A program made the position numbers and the translations under genes. This document shows positions 1-8,745 of a stretch of 64,000 nucleotides of DNA, piece after piece (the first letter of the stretch is position 1; every line of letters begins with the position of its first letter). The stretch comes from Marnyiella aurantia (GTDB lineage: Bacteria > Bacteroidota > Bacteroidia > Flavobacteriales > Weeksellaceae), in assembly GCF_014041915.1 (NCBI RefSeq), contig NZ_CP059472.1, positions 1,488,001 through 1,552,000 of the forward strand. Reading direction: 5' to 3'. The notes under the pieces are model-generated. The model was not told where the DNA came from, did not search any database, and was given only the letters and a program-made list of their open reading frames with translations.

Positions 1-608
1 TCCTTTTAATTGACCAGATTTCCAAATTTTATATAAAAACCAACTTTCACCTTGGCGAAAGTGTGGATGTAGTGCCGGGTTTTAAACTCACTTTTGTAGA
101 AAATCCCGGGATGGCCTATGGATTTCACTTTGGTGGACTGCTGGGAAAATATTTACTGGTGCTGATCCGTATTTTTCTTATTGGAGGAATGATATACCTG
201 TTCCGTAAATGGCTGAAGCAGGGCGCATCCAATTACCTTTTGATCCCAATGTCAATGATCTTTGCAGGCGCCATTGGCAACCTTATAGACGGTATGTTCT
301 ACGGACTTATCTTTGACAGCGGTACCGTATATGACGAAGGCGTGCAGCGCTGGATCGATTACGGCGGTATTTCAAAAGTGGTGGAATTCGGCAACGGGTA
401 CTCTACCTTTATGAAAGGTTGTGTGGTGGATATGTTCCATTTCCCGCTTGTAGACTGGTATGTTCCTGCCGAATGGCCCATAATAGGAGGCAAACACATT
501 GAGTTCTTTAAATATATATTCAATGTTGCCGACGCTGCCATCTCCGTAGGAGCTGTGTTCCTTCTTATTTTCCGAAAGAAGGCCTTTCCTGAAGGACTGG
601 ACTTCTAA
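1..608 (+). CDS. lspA: Lipoprotein signal peptidase LspA, 5' end outside window
   Basis: Inner-membrane aspartyl protease that removes the signal peptide from prolipoproteins. The frame is already open at base 3 and reads LLIDQISKFYIK before the GTG at 63, which matches the usual LspA N-terminal region, so the gene starts upstream of the window and the GTG is not its start. Visible family marks are the FVENPGMAYGF stretch, the GNLID catalytic Asp region and a second Asp in FNVADAAIS. Several hydrophobic segments fit four membrane spans. A loop between the two Asp motifs is longer than in proteobacterial LspA, as is common in Bacteroidota. trpS follows 39 bp downstream on the same strand. Confidence 0.95.
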   Translation, partial: LLIDQISKFYIKTNFHLGESVDVVPGFKLTFVENPGMAYGFHFGGLLGKYLLVLIRIFLIGGMIYLFRKWLKQGASNYLLIPMSMIFAGAIGNLIDGMFYGLIFDSGTVYDEGVQRWIDYGGISKVVEFGNGYSTFMKGCVVDMFHFPLVDWYVPAEWPIIGGKHIEFFKYIFNVADAAISVGAVFLLIFRKKAFPEGLDF

Positions 609-647
609 ACCGCCATACTTTATAGTTCAATCTTAATTACTGTTTCA

Positions 648-1616
648 ATGTCAAGAATCCTAACCGGAATCCAGGCTACCGGAACGCCCCATTTGGGCAA
701 TTTACTCGGAGCCATCATTCCAGCTGTCGAACTCTCCAAAAAAGCGGAGAACGAGTCTTTTCTGTTTATTGCGAACATGCACTCGCTGACGCAGATAAAA
801 GATGCTGAAGAACTGAGAAGAAACACTTACGAAATTGCGGCTGCCTGGTTGGCCTGCGGACTGAATACCGACAAAACTTATTTCTATCGCCAAAGTGATA
901 TACCGGAGGTTTGCGAACTTTCCTGGTACCTGTCCTGCTTCTTCCCGTATCAGCGCCTTACACTTGCACATTCATTTAAAGACAAAGCAGACCGTCTTGC
1001 CGACGTGAACGCCGGTTTATTTACCTATCCTGTGCTTATGGCCGCAGATATCTTGCTCTACGATGCCGAAGTAGTACCAGTAGGCAAAGATCAGCTGCAA
1101 CACCTGGAAATGGCAAGAGATATGGGCGCCCGATTTAATAATCAGATGGGTGAGGTTTTTGTGCTGCCGCAGGCTGAGTTGCAGGAGGACACCAAGTATG
1201 TTCCCGGCATCGATGGCCAGAAAATGTCCAAATCCAGGGGGAATATAATCAATATATTCCTGCCGGAAAAACAGCTTAAAAAACAGATCATGGCCATTGA
1301 AACGGATTCCAGATCGCTGGAGGAGCCAAAGGATCCTGCGACGGACAAAATTTTCGCCATCTATAAGCTGATAGCAACTCCGGAAGAAACTTCAGCACTT
1401 GAAGAAAAGTACCTGGCAGGTAACTTCGGTTACGGACATGCAAAAAATGCCCTCCTGGAACTTATCCTGACCAAATTTGCGCGTGAAAGGGAACTTTTCT
1501 CTTATTATATGAACAACCTGCCGGAGCTGGATCAGAAATTGAAGGAAGGCGCGGAAAAAACAAGGAAAATTGCCGCAAATACACTGCAGAGAGCCAGGCA
1601 AAGCCTGGGCATATAA
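648..1616 (+). CDS. trpS: Tryptophanyl-tRNA synthetase
   Basis: Class I aminoacyl-tRNA synthetase that charges tRNA-Trp in the cytoplasm. The HIGH-type signature is HLGN at residues 15-18 and the KMSKS loop is present exactly at residues 192-196. The 322-residue length is normal for bacterial TrpRS. The ATG at 648 gives the expected short N-terminus (MSRILTGIQATG), so this start is well supported. It lies just behind lspA and may share its transcript. Confidence 0.97.
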   Translation: MSRILTGIQATGTPHLGNLLGAIIPAVELSKKAENESFLFIANMHSLTQIKDAEELRRNTYEIAAAWLACGLNTDKTYFYRQSDIPEVCELSWYLSCFFPYQRLTLAHSFKDKADRLADVNAGLFTYPVLMAADILLYDAEVVPVGKDQLQHLEMARDMGARFNNQMGEVFVLPQAELQEDTKYVPGIDGQKMSKSRGNIINIFLPEKQLKKQIMAIETDSRSLEEPKDPATDKIFAIYKLIATPEETSALEEKYLAGNFGYGHAKNALLELILTKFARERELFSYYMNNLPELDQKLKEGAEKTRKIAANTLQRARQSLGI

Positions 1617-1671
1617 GTGTCCGGGAACGACTAATATCTATCTTAAAAATAAAAAATAACTAAAACCCTTA

Positions 1672-2046
1672 ATGAAAACAAAAAATCTACCTTTTCTGAT
1701 CTTAATCGGAATGTCTTCCGTATCCTGTGCAACTATACTAACAGGTACAAGTGATGATGTGTCATTCAAGTCTGAGCCGGCTGGTGCTACGGTATTTGTA
1801 AAAAATATTGAAAAATGCCAAACCCCATGTATTGTCAGCGTACAGCGCACACTATCCAAGTCTACCGCTGAGATTAAACTCGACGGATATCAGGATCAGA
1901 GTGTTAAACTTGAAAAAACCTTCAATCCGGTAAGCCTTGTAAACATCCTTATCGGGGGCGCTATTGGCGTGGCTGTAGATGCTGCAACAGGCTCTCTTAC
2001 GAAATACCAAAAGAAAACCTATGAGGTAAAGATGGAAGCTAACTAA
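1672..2046 (+). CDS. Small lipoprotein with PEGA-like domain
   Basis: Predicted 124-residue lipoprotein of unknown function. The signal peptide ends in a lipobox with the acylated Cys at residue 19 (SSVSC). The mature part carries a PEGA-like stretch (VSFKSEPAGATVFVKN, then a TPC segment and a LDGYQDQ segment), a beta domain found in surface proteins. A Gly/Ala-rich hydrophobic segment (about residues 90-108) follows, and the C-terminus is basic. A strong hairpin terminator follows 14 bases after the stop. The domain call rests on motif resemblance only. Confidence 0.75.
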   Translation: MKTKNLPFLILIGMSSVSCATILTGTSDDVSFKSEPAGATVFVKNIEKCQTPCIVSVQRTLSKSTAEIKLDGYQDQSVKLEKTFNPVSLVNILIGGAIGVAVDAATGSLTKYQKKTYEVKMEAN

Positions 2047-2060
2047 CAACCTTTATGCTT

Positions 2061-2098
2061 AAAAAAATATCCTTTCTTTCGGAAGGATATTTTTTTTT
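2061..2098. terminator. Bidirectional intrinsic terminator
   Basis: Near-perfect inverted repeat (arms 2061-2076 and 2081-2096, core ATATCC / GGATAT, loop TTTC) with an A-run on its left and a T-run on its right. It can end the PEGA-like lipoprotein gene on the plus strand and the HAD gene on the minus strand. Confidence 0.85.
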
Positions 2099-2109
2099 GG
2101 TAAAACATT

Positions 2110-2805
2110 CTAAAGCAGCTGTTTCAATTCGGACAGATGCTGTATCACCACTACACCGTCTGCAGTATATTTATCATCAAATACATCAAAGAATATCACC
2201 TTCAGGCCAAATGCTTTTCCTCCCTCCACATCGGCCACCCAGTCATCACCGATCATCATAGATTGATCTACGCGGGCGCCCGCTTTATTTAATGCATGGG
2301 CATAGATTTCGGGATTTGGCTTACGGATGTTAAGCTCATCGGCACTGGTAATGGTTGCAAAGTAATTCCTGATGCCGGACAGTTCGCATTTCCTGTGAGT
2401 AACTTCTTCAAAACCATTGGACAGGATGTGCAGGGTATAGCCTTTATCAGACAGATATTCCAGGAGCTGAAAGGTGCCGTCCACCAGGTCATTATAATTC
2501 AGGATCTCATCCAGGAAATTATGCTCGAATACCTGCGCCAATTCAAAATCGTCTATACCAAAAAATAGAAATGAATCGTAGAAACGGTGCTTCCTGAGAT
2601 GCTCCTTATCAATCTCGCCGTCGCGGATCTGGGCCCAAAGTCTTTCGTTGATCGTAAAATATTCTTTATGGAATTCTTCGAAGCCTATACTGTAGCGCTC
2701 CTGTACCCTTTCCCTGGAATAAATTTCCTTTAAGGTAAGGTATGCGTTTCTGCGGTGATCCCACAGGGTATTATCGAGGTCAAAAAAAATGTGCTGCATT
2801 TTCAT
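2110..2805 (-). CDS. HAD-superfamily hydrolase, YjjG-type nucleotidase-like
   Basis: Cytoplasmic phosphatase of the haloacid dehalogenase family, most like noncanonical pyrimidine nucleotidases (YjjG type). Motif I is FFDLDNT near the N-terminus (nucleophile Asp), motif II is HILSNGF, motif III is the Lys in RKPNPEIY and motif IV is IGDDWVADVEGG. All catalytic elements are intact, with an alpha-helical cap between motifs I and II. I chose the ATG at 2805, which leaves MKMQHIFFDLDNT; a frame extension to 2814 only adds three residues. The substrate is not evident from the sequence. Confidence 0.85.
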   Translation of the reverse strand: MKMQHIFFDLDNTLWDHRRNAYLTLKEIYSRERVQERYSIGFEEFHKEYFTINERLWAQIRDGEIDKEHLRKHRFYDSFLFFGIDDFELAQVFEHNFLDEILNYNDLVDGTFQLLEYLSDKGYTLHILSNGFEEVTHRKCELSGIRNYFATITSADELNIRKPNPEIYAHALNKAGARVDQSMMIGDDWVADVEGGKAFGLKVIFFDVFDDKYTADGVVVIQHLSELKQLL

Positions 2806-3016
2806 ACAGCACAAAATTAAGGTTTTGAAATCAGTTTCGTGAAACTGCTACCATTTTAGTTGCGGTCTTAAGGACAGCAATGCTTTTTGAGAAGCTAAGA
2901 AGAAAGCTAACTGTTTCTTTTTTTGGCTTTGGAAGTTTAGCGTTTAAAGTGTCATTTTTTTTCATAGGCTGAAGGACTTGGTTTACCTGAAAAACGCTGC
3001 AACTCCGAAAATATTG

Positions 3017-3607
3017 CTACCGGGTAAGAATAATGCGGTTTTCCTCCATGATTTTTCTCAGGTTAATAAGCGCATAACGTACGCGTCCCAACGTTGTATT
3101 AATGCTACTGTCTGTCTGATCTGCAATTTCTTTAAAGCTAAGACCGTCAAAGAACCGAAGTCTGATGACTTCCTGTTGATTTTCCGGCAGATATTCCAGA
3201 AGCTTAAAGAGGTCACTGTGGATCTGCTGGGTTACCAGGCGCTCCTCAATATTCTCCTCCTGCTCACGGATCAGATCAAAGATGGAAAACTCCTCATTGT
3301 CATAAGAGGTCTCTGAAACTTTGTTGTGTTTCGCTTTCAGTCTGTAATGGTCGATGATTAGGTTATGCGAGATACGCTTGGCCCAAAGGATGAACTTGCC
3401 TTCTTCATTGTATTTGCCGCCTTTAAGGGTAACAATGATTTTCATAAATGCATCCTGGAAGATGTCATTTGCCAGATCCGAGTCCATTACCTTATAGAAT
3501 ATATAGGAATATAGCTCGCTCTGGTGCCTTTCAATAAGTATGGCCAGCGCTTTTTCGTCACCCGCCTGATACTTTGATATTAGTGAACTGTCTGATATAG
3601 ATTTCAT
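3017..3607 (-). CDS. ECF-type RNA polymerase sigma factor
   Basis: Sigma-70-family alternative sigma factor of 196 residues. Region 2 is seen in the DLANDIFQDAFMKI stretch and in FILWAKRISHNLIIDHYR (core binding and -10 recognition). Region 4 is LLEYLPENQQEVIRLRF followed by the helix-turn-helix SFKEIADQTDSSINTTLGRV (-35 recognition). An acidic linker separates them. No anti-sigma factor or FecR-like gene is adjacent: the next minus-strand gene downstream is the HAD phosphatase about 210 bp away. This argues for a free-standing sigma factor rather than a FecIR-type signalling pair. Confidence 0.9.
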   Translation of the reverse strand: MKSISDSSLISKYQAGDEKALAILIERHQSELYSYIFYKVMDSDLANDIFQDAFMKIIVTLKGGKYNEEGKFILWAKRISHNLIIDHYRLKAKHNKVSETSYDNEEFSIFDLIREQEENIEERLVTQQIHSDLFKLLEYLPENQQEVIRLRFFDGLSFKEIADQTDSSINTTLGRVRYALINLRKIMEENRIILTR

Positions 3608-3742
3608 ATGTACTTCAATATTATAGACGACAACCCTTACCCAGGAAGGACCGCGATTTCTCTATTTAAATTAATGAAGTAAAATTTTATCTATAGGCGA
3701 TGTTATTATGTGGTAAATATAATTATTATTTCATTATGATTC

Positions 3743-3750
3743 CAAATTTA
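3743..3750 (-). promoter_or_regulatory. Possible -7 element upstream of the ECF sigma gene
   Basis: Reads TAAATTTG on the minus strand, matching the Bacteroidota -7 consensus TAnnTTTG. It lies about 135 bases before the sigma gene start in a very AT-rich stretch. No clear TTG is found at the expected -33 distance, so support is partial. Confidence 0.3.
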
Positions 3751-3778
3751 CACGAAATGAATCTAAATCATTAATAAA

Positions 3779-4267
3779 TCAATTCAGAAGATCGTGTATT
3801 AGCACCGTAGGAACATTGAATGTAACATTAACGTTTAAACCTTTCATTTCTTTGCCGTTTAATCCTTTGTCACCAAAAGGAAATGCATAACCACCGGTCA
3901 GATCTATCAGGCCAAATAAACTGAAACCAATCTTCGGAGCGATATACTTACTTGTCAGCTCGGCCCCGCTCAGGAAATAATACGAGTGATACAGATCCAC
4001 ATTTCGTTCAAAATTTACAAGGATGTCACCCTGCACCTTAGGTAGCACAGCAAATTTTCCATCTACCGAACCGAGCATTGCCCCGGCTCCCAGCCTGAAA
4101 ATAAAATCATCATTTTTAAGGAAAAGAAGTTTACCTCCCAATTCTCCAAAACTACCATTCTGATACACATACCCTGCGCTTACCAGTTTATGCACTGTTA
4201 ACTGCGCTCTATATAAACCCGAGCAAAACAGAAGCAGGATAAGGGAACCAAAGATCTTTAATTTCAT
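3779..4267 (-). CDS. Secreted barrel-like protein, function unknown
   Basis: Small 162-residue exported protein. An N-terminal signal peptide (MKLKIFGSLILLLFCSGLYRAQ, cleavage likely after the RA-Q junction) is followed by alternating hydrophobic and polar residues rich in Gly, Tyr and Phe, such as VYQNGSFGELGGKLLF and LFGLIDLTGGYAFPFG. This resembles a small outer-membrane beta-barrel. The last residue is Asn, not the usual terminal Phe of barrel proteins. I do not recognise a named family. Confidence 0.6.
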   Translation of the reverse strand: MKLKIFGSLILLLFCSGLYRAQLTVHKLVSAGYVYQNGSFGELGGKLLFLKNDDFIFRLGAGAMLGSVDGKFAVLPKVQGDILVNFERNVDLYHSYYFLSGAELTSKYIAPKIGFSLFGLIDLTGGYAFPFGDKGLNGKEMKGLNVNVTFNVPTVLIHDLLN

Positions 4268-4296
4268 AATATAGATTGTATGAAGATAACAAAGTT

Positions 4297-4332
4297 AAAA
4301 AAACTGCTTCACTCATTTCATGAAGCAGTTTT
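4297..4332 (-). terminator. Intrinsic terminator of metK
   Basis: A 12-bp perfect stem (4300-4311 with 4321-4332, AAAACTGCTTCA paired with its complement) followed on the minus strand by a run of seven T. It lies 20 bases after the metK stop codon. Confidence 0.85.
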
Positions 4333-4351
4333 GTTGCAGACTGTGTGACTG

Positions 4352-5632
4352 TTAAATGCCGAACTCATTCCTAATATCTTCTACCCGATCAAGTTTTTCC
4401 CAGGTGAAGAATTCCAGATCTTTTTCCACCCTTTCGTCTTTGCGACCTTTGTTAAAAATACGGGTAGCCGTAAAAGGTTCTCTACCCATATGTCCGTATG
4501 AAGCAGTTTCCTGATAGATAGGGTTTCGCAGTTTGAGATTATGTTCAATAGCATAAGGACGAAGATCAAAAAGCTGCTGTACGCGTTCAGAAATCTCACC
4601 ATCAGTCATATTTACTTTTGATGTGCCAAAGGTGTTGATGTACAGACCACATGGCTGTGCTACACCGATGGCATAGGAAACCTGAACCAGTACCTCATCT
4701 GCGATACCGGCAGCTACCAGGTTCTTCGCGATATGACGTGTCGCATATGCCGCGCTCCGGTCTACTTTGGAGGGATCTTTACCACTAAACGCACCACCGC
4801 CGTGTGCACCTTTGCCACCATAAGTATCAACAATAATTTTACGGCCGGTAAGTCCGGTATCTCCATGAGGACCACCAATAACGAATTTTCCGGTTGGATT
4901 GATGTGATATTTGATCTGGTCATTAAACAGTTCCTGAATTTCCCGCTTCTGCTTATATTTAACCTTAGGTATCAGAACTTCTATCATATCCTTGCGGATT
5001 TTGGCAAGCATAGCTTCGTCACTTCCAAATTCGTCGTGTTGGGTTGAAATCACGATACTGTCTATACGTACAGGCTTATGGTCATCTGAATACTCAATTG
5101 TAACCTGCGATTTTGCATCTGGCCGAAGATAGGAAACTTCAGATCCTTCCTGACGCATAACTGAAAGTTCCTTCAGGATGGAATGTGCCAAATCCAGCGC
5201 AAGCGGCATATAATTATCCGTTTCATTGGTGGCGTAGCCAAACATCATTCCCTGGTCGCCGGCTCCCTGTGAGTTAGCACGGGTTTCAAAATCGGCATCT
5301 TCTCCGCTCCTGTCTACACCTTGATTTATATCGGGTGACTGTTCATGAATGGCTGAGATTACCCCACAAGAATCCCCATTGAACATATACTCGCCTTTGG
5401 TATATCCAATGCCATTAATAACCTCGCGGGCAATGGTTTGAACATCCAGGTAGGCCTCAGATTTCACCTCTCCTGCCAGTACTACCTGTCCGGTGGTTAC
5501 AAGGGTTTCGCAGGCAACTTTAGACTGTCTGTCGTAAGCCAGGAAATTATCAATCAGTGCATCGGAAATCTGATCCGCAATCTTGTCGGGATGTCCTTCG
5601 GAAACAGATTCTGATGTGAATAAATAAGACAT
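4352..5632 (-). CDS. metK: S-adenosylmethionine synthetase
   Basis: Cytoplasmic enzyme making S-adenosylmethionine from methionine and ATP. The N-terminus [21 protein letters not shown] carries the catalytic His and the metal-binding Asp of the family; the glycine-rich [19 protein letters not shown] loop (phosphate binding, with the Lys and Arg) is intact further on. I start at the ATG at 5632; a longer frame to 5683 would add 17 residues that do not belong to the family. The length of about 426 residues is slightly above E. coli MetK because of a short insertion, common in Bacteroidota. SAM made here serves MiaB and the PA0069-type radical SAM protein elsewhere in the window. Confidence 0.97.
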   Translation of the reverse strand: MSYLFTSESVSEGHPDKIADQISDALIDNFLAYDRQSKVACETLVTTGQVVLAGEVKSEAYLDVQTIAREVINGIGYTKGEYMFNGDSCGVISAIHEQSPDINQGVDRSGEDADFETRANSQGAGDQGMMFGYATNETDNYMPLALDLAHSILKELSVMRQEGSEVSYLRPDAKSQVTIEYSDDHKPVRIDSIVISTQHDEFGSDEAMLAKIRKDMIEVLIPKVKYKQKREIQELFNDQIKYHINPTGKFVIGGPHGDTGLTGRKIIVDTYGGKGAHGGGAFSGKDPSKVDRSAAYATRHIAKNLVAAGIADEVLVQVSYAIGVAQPCGLYINTFGTSKVNMTDGEISERVQQLFDLRPYAIEHNLKLRNPIYQETASYGHMGREPFTATRIFNKGRKDERVEKDLEFFTWEKLDRVEDIRNEFGI

Positions 5633-5738
5633 ATTATGTGTGTTTATTGAAATTAAAAATAGAGGTAATCTGAAAGAAAACACACAGAAAAAAGGAATAA
5701 TTCTGTTTTAGCATTTTTTTTCTGAGGTAGCAATCAGT

Positions 5739-5768
5739 CAAATTTATCCTCCCGTAAACTGCTGCAAA
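5739..5768 (-). promoter_or_regulatory. Likely metK promoter (Bacteroidota type)
   Basis: On the minus strand a TTTG (5765-5768) is followed after 18 bases by TAAATTTG (5739-5746), an exact TAnnTTTG match at normal spacing. A second TAAATTTG overlaps at 5765-5772, so two start points are possible. The leader to the metK ATG is about 100 bases. Confidence 0.55.
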
Positions 5769-5822
5769 TTTACGACTATTTCTGAAAGCAAAAAGTTAAT
5801 TGCCCAAAAATGGCCGACGCTT

Positions 5823-6770
5823 CTACTGAGGCTTCACATTCACATAATCTTCCGGCGCTTTGCTGAAATTGAGTTTGGCCTGCACGGAATCTCGGATCGT
5901 AGTCAAAAGCTCGTCTATGATCTTCTGCTTGTACGTAGGTTTATAGTAAATGATACTTATCTCCCTGTATGGGAAGGGCTTGCGGAAACGTGATACTTTA
6001 GCTGTCTGCTCTTCTGTGAGTTGCAGGACAGCGAGCTCGGGTAATATAGAGATTCCGCCTACTTTATCTACCATCTGAATCAGAGTACTGATGTTAGACG
6101 CCTTGAAATCAAGATTTTTCGGTTTCAATGCATTCTCTTTCAAATGGCAGATGTTCTCAAACTGGGTCCGGAGACAGTTGCCCTCTTCCAGAAGCCAGAC
6201 CTTTTCCACATCGATTTCGTCCGGCACTACGAAGCTGTCAAGTTTTTCCGGAACATCCGAAGCGTAAAGCATAAGTTCCTCATTGAACAGAAACTCCTGA
6301 TAAAATTCGTTGGCACCGTCATAAGGGGTGGCAATGATACCTGCGTCCAGCTCACCGGATTTCAAACCTTTGATGATATTATCGGTAGTCATTTCCTTTA
6401 CGGCCATTTCAACCTTTGGATTTTCTTTCAGAAATGAAAATATTTCCGCAGGCAGAATATAGGTGGAGACCGTGGGTATAATACCAAGGTTTATCTTGCC
6501 CCCCAGCACATTGTTCAGTAAGTCCGCTTTATTACGCAGTTCGTTTACCGAATCAATAATGCTTTTGGCGTGCGCAACCATCTGCACACCCACGTCTGTA
6601 GTTCGGATAGGATGGCTTGTACGGTCAAAGATTTTCACATCCAGCTCATCTTCGAATTTCTGGATCATCGCACTAAGTGTAGGCTGTGTAATAAAGCATG
6701 CCTGTGCGGCCTTTCCAAAATGTTTATATTTATCTACTGCGATTAGATATTCCAGTTGCTGAATGTTCAT
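5823..6770 (-). CDS. oxyR: LysR-type peroxide sensor OxyR
   Basis: Transcription regulator that senses hydrogen peroxide through a disulfide and activates peroxide-defence genes. The N-terminal winged helix (MNIQQLEYLIAVDKYKHFGKAA, then the recognition helix TQPTLSAMIQKFE) is LysR type. The effector domain has the OxyR redox signature GNCLRTQFENIC with cysteines at residues 199 and 208, the same numbers as in E. coli OxyR, so the redox switch is conserved. Length 315 residues is normal. It is transcribed away from a gap of more than 700 bp. No catalase or peroxidase gene lies nearby. Confidence 0.93.
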   Translation of the reverse strand: MNIQQLEYLIAVDKYKHFGKAAQACFITQPTLSAMIQKFEDELDVKIFDRTSHPIRTTDVGVQMVAHAKSIIDSVNELRNKADLLNNVLGGKINLGIIPTVSTYILPAEIFSFLKENPKVEMAVKEMTTDNIIKGLKSGELDAGIIATPYDGANEFYQEFLFNEELMLYASDVPEKLDSFVVPDEIDVEKVWLLEEGNCLRTQFENICHLKENALKPKNLDFKASNISTLIQMVDKVGGISILPELAVLQLTEEQTAKVSRFRKPFPYREISIIYYKPTYKQKIIDELLTTIRDSVQAKLNFSKAPEDYVNVKPQ

Positions 6771-7486
6771 TATAAGACTTTTACCTTGGACAAATATACA
6801 TTGTTTTTCCTTACACCGCCGTGAACGGCAAATAGTTCAAACACTGCTGTTTAATTAATTTGTGAAGCAAAATATCGAATATATTCTCTCAGTACCAAAT
6901 TCCAGCAGTTAAGGCAACACTTCGGAATTAACAGCATAGAAGGTCACAAAGTGAAATACGCCGAACTTACAGAATGTTTACTCTTCATCAAAATCTGGCT
7001 GATATCCTGATATAGTTTATTAAGCAGCAGATCATGCCGCTGAAAACTAAGACCCTCACTTCTACGGTAATTCAGGATATTACAGGTAAAGCAAAGGATT
7101 AAATTTTTTCGAAATTGGGTAATACCTGCCACCTTTGGGGCCGATTCTCCAGCTATAAAACAATAGGTTCATTACAGGGACTTCTTTTTACAATGGCTTT
7201 TATTGATAAAACCGCGATATTTAGTTATTAAGAATATAGTGACTGTCATGAGCCGGAATTGGGAAACCCTGTTAAATGGAGGTCATTAGCCTGCAACTAT
7301 TCCATTTTATTCGTGCAGATACAGAATTGGGAATTGGGATCGGAAACGAATTTTCCGGAAGAGATTGACACAGCCATGCTGACCCCCATCGAAAAAGAAT
7401 GATTTGCACAATAAAGCGCTCGCCTGAATATTATCTTTGCTTAAATTATTCGTAATTTGCAGTCCATTGTTGATATTTAACGATAA
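6771..7486. other. Gap without a convincing gene
   Basis: 716 bases between divergent oxyR and enoyl-CoA hydratase genes. It holds a TATATTTG (-7 type, minus strand) at 6791-6798 that could serve oxyR, and a small inverted repeat GCCGT-GA-ACGGC at 6818-6829 just upstream of it. Short frames on both strands lack family resemblance. One frame on the plus strand ends in TNFPEEIDTAMLTPIEKE before a TGA at 7400-7402 and looks protein-like, but it has no clear start. The region may be a decayed gene or an unrecognised RNA. Confidence 0.5.
6791..6798 (-). promoter_or_regulatory. Possible -7 element of oxyR
   Basis: TATATTTG on the minus strand, 20 bases before the oxyR start. No TTG sits at the normal -33 distance, which would fit a promoter that depends on an activator or is autoregulated. 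This is inference. Confidence 0.35.
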
Positions 7487-8260
7487 ATGATTATGAATTA
7501 CGAAAATATTGCAGTTTCTACAGAAGGAAATACAACTGTAATCACCATAACCAGGCCTCAGGCGCTTAATGCACTTAATGCTGCAACAATTACCGAACTT
7601 GGTAATATCCTGGACAAGCTGGACGGCGATGCATCCTGCAGGGCCATCATTATAACAGGAAGCGGTGAAAAATCTTTTGTTGCCGGTGCTGACATTAAAG
7701 AATTCAGCGATTTCGGAGCTGTACAGGCAGAGGAGTTGGCACGTAACGGCCAGCGTACTCTTTTCAATAAGGTAGAGAACATGACCAAGCCCGTAATTGC
7801 GGCCGTGAACGGATTTGCCCTGGGTGGTGGTCTGGAGCTGGCTATGGCGTGCCACATCCGTTACGCATCTGAAAACGCCAGATTAGGACTTCCGGAAGTG
7901 ACACTTGGATTAATACCTGGCTATGGAGGAACCCAGCGTTTGCCAAAACTGGTAGGAAAAGGACTGGCAAATGAATTAATCTTTTCTGCAAAAATGATCA
8001 ATGCCACTCGGGCTAAAGAGATAGGCCTGGTTAACGAAGTTTTCACGCTGGAAGATCTTCTTCCTAAATCGTTAGAACTGGCGGCAACTATAGCGTCCAA
8101 TTCACCAATGGCTATTGCTGAGGCAATTAATGCGGTTAATCTTTCGGATACAGACCGTGGTTATGAAGCAGAAATTAAATCTTTTGGGTTGCTGTTTGAA
8201 AAGAACGATAAAAAAGAAGGTGTCACCGCTTTTCTGGAAAAAAGGAAGCCTAACTTTTAA
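7487..8260 (+). CDS. Enoyl-CoA hydratase/isomerase family protein
   Basis: Crotonase-family enzyme of 257 residues that hydrates 2-enoyl-CoA to 3-hydroxyacyl-CoA, probably in fatty-acid or branched amino-acid breakdown. The oxyanion-hole segments FVAGADIKEF and GFALGGGLELAMACHIR are present, and both catalytic glutamates are visible (GGGLELAMA and LPEVTLG), followed by the usual GLIPGYGGTQRL. This fits a true hydratase rather than an isomerase-only member. The start may be 7487 or 7493 (MIMNYEN or MNYEN). The dCMP deaminase gene follows 34 bases later on the same strand. Confidence 0.93.
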   Translation: MIMNYENIAVSTEGNTTVITITRPQALNALNAATITELGNILDKLDGDASCRAIIITGSGEKSFVAGADIKEFSDFGAVQAEELARNGQRTLFNKVENMTKPVIAAVNGFALGGGLELAMACHIRYASENARLGLPEVTLGLIPGYGGTQRLPKLVGKGLANELIFSAKMINATRAKEIGLVNEVFTLEDLLPKSLELAATIASNSPMAIAEAINAVNLSDTDRGYEAEIKSFGLLFEKNDKKEGVTAFLEKRKPNF

Positions 8261-8294
8261 CATTTGGAAACCGGAGTATCTAACCTGAACAGTT

Positions 8295-8726
8295 GTGACA
8301 CTAAATAAATTTGATATCGCATATCTCAGAATGGCCAGAGAATGGGCCAGGCTGTCTTATTGCCACCGGAAGCAGGTAGGCGCACTGATTGTAAAGGACA
8401 GGATGATTATATCCGATGGTTATAACGGCACACCGTCCGGTTTTGATAATACATGTGAAGATGGCGAAGGTAAAACCCATTGGTATGTATTGCACGCGGA
8501 GGCAAATGCAATCCTTAAACTGGCTGCATCCACCAATTCGGCAAAGGGTGCTACGTTATACCTGACGCTTTCGCCCTGTAAAGAGTGCAGTAAACTGGTA
8601 CTGCAGGCCGGGATTTCACGCCTGGTGTACATAAGTGAATATTCTGACGGTGAGGGAATTGCTTTCCTGCAGAACCACGGAATAGAGATTATGCAGATTG
8701 CCGAAGAACAACTGGACCTAAATTAA
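8295..8726 (+). CDS. dCMP deaminase family protein (ComE-like cytidine deaminase fold)
   Basis: Zinc-dependent deaminase, probably converting dCMP to dUMP for dTMP synthesis. The zinc site is complete: HAEAN (His ligand and catalytic Glu) and PCKEC (two Cys ligands). The N-terminal region with SYCHRKQVGALIVKD and DGYNGTPSGFDN is typical for dCMP deaminases and ComEB. The start is a GTG; no ATG occurs until residue 13, which would cut into the first conserved helix. xerD begins 19 bases after the stop, so the two are probably cotranscribed. Confidence 0.92.
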   Translation: MTLNKFDIAYLRMAREWARLSYCHRKQVGALIVKDRMIISDGYNGTPSGFDNTCEDGEGKTHWYVLHAEANAILKLAASTNSAKGATLYLTLSPCKECSKLVLQAGISRLVYISEYSDGEGIAFLQNHGIEIMQIAEEQLDLN

Positions 8727-8745
8727 TACGACACACCTACAACCC

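Noticed and set aside
5633-5822. SAM riboswitch upstream of metK
   Set aside because: The leader holds two -7 type boxes but no conserved riboswitch stems that I can identify.
6944-7132. Short minus-strand frame (62 codons) in the oxyR-side gap
   Set aside because: No recognisable motif, signal peptide or ribosome binding context; the composition does not look protein-like.
7253-7402. Plus-strand frame ending TNFPEEIDTAMLTPIEKE
   Set aside because: No start codon of any usual kind in frame and only about 50 codons; kept as an observation on the gap, not as a gene.
7307-7855. Long open frame on the minus strand overlapping the enoyl-CoA hydratase gene
   Set aside because: Its translation has no family resemblance and it lies opposite a crotonase gene with intact catalytic residues; it is a shadow frame.
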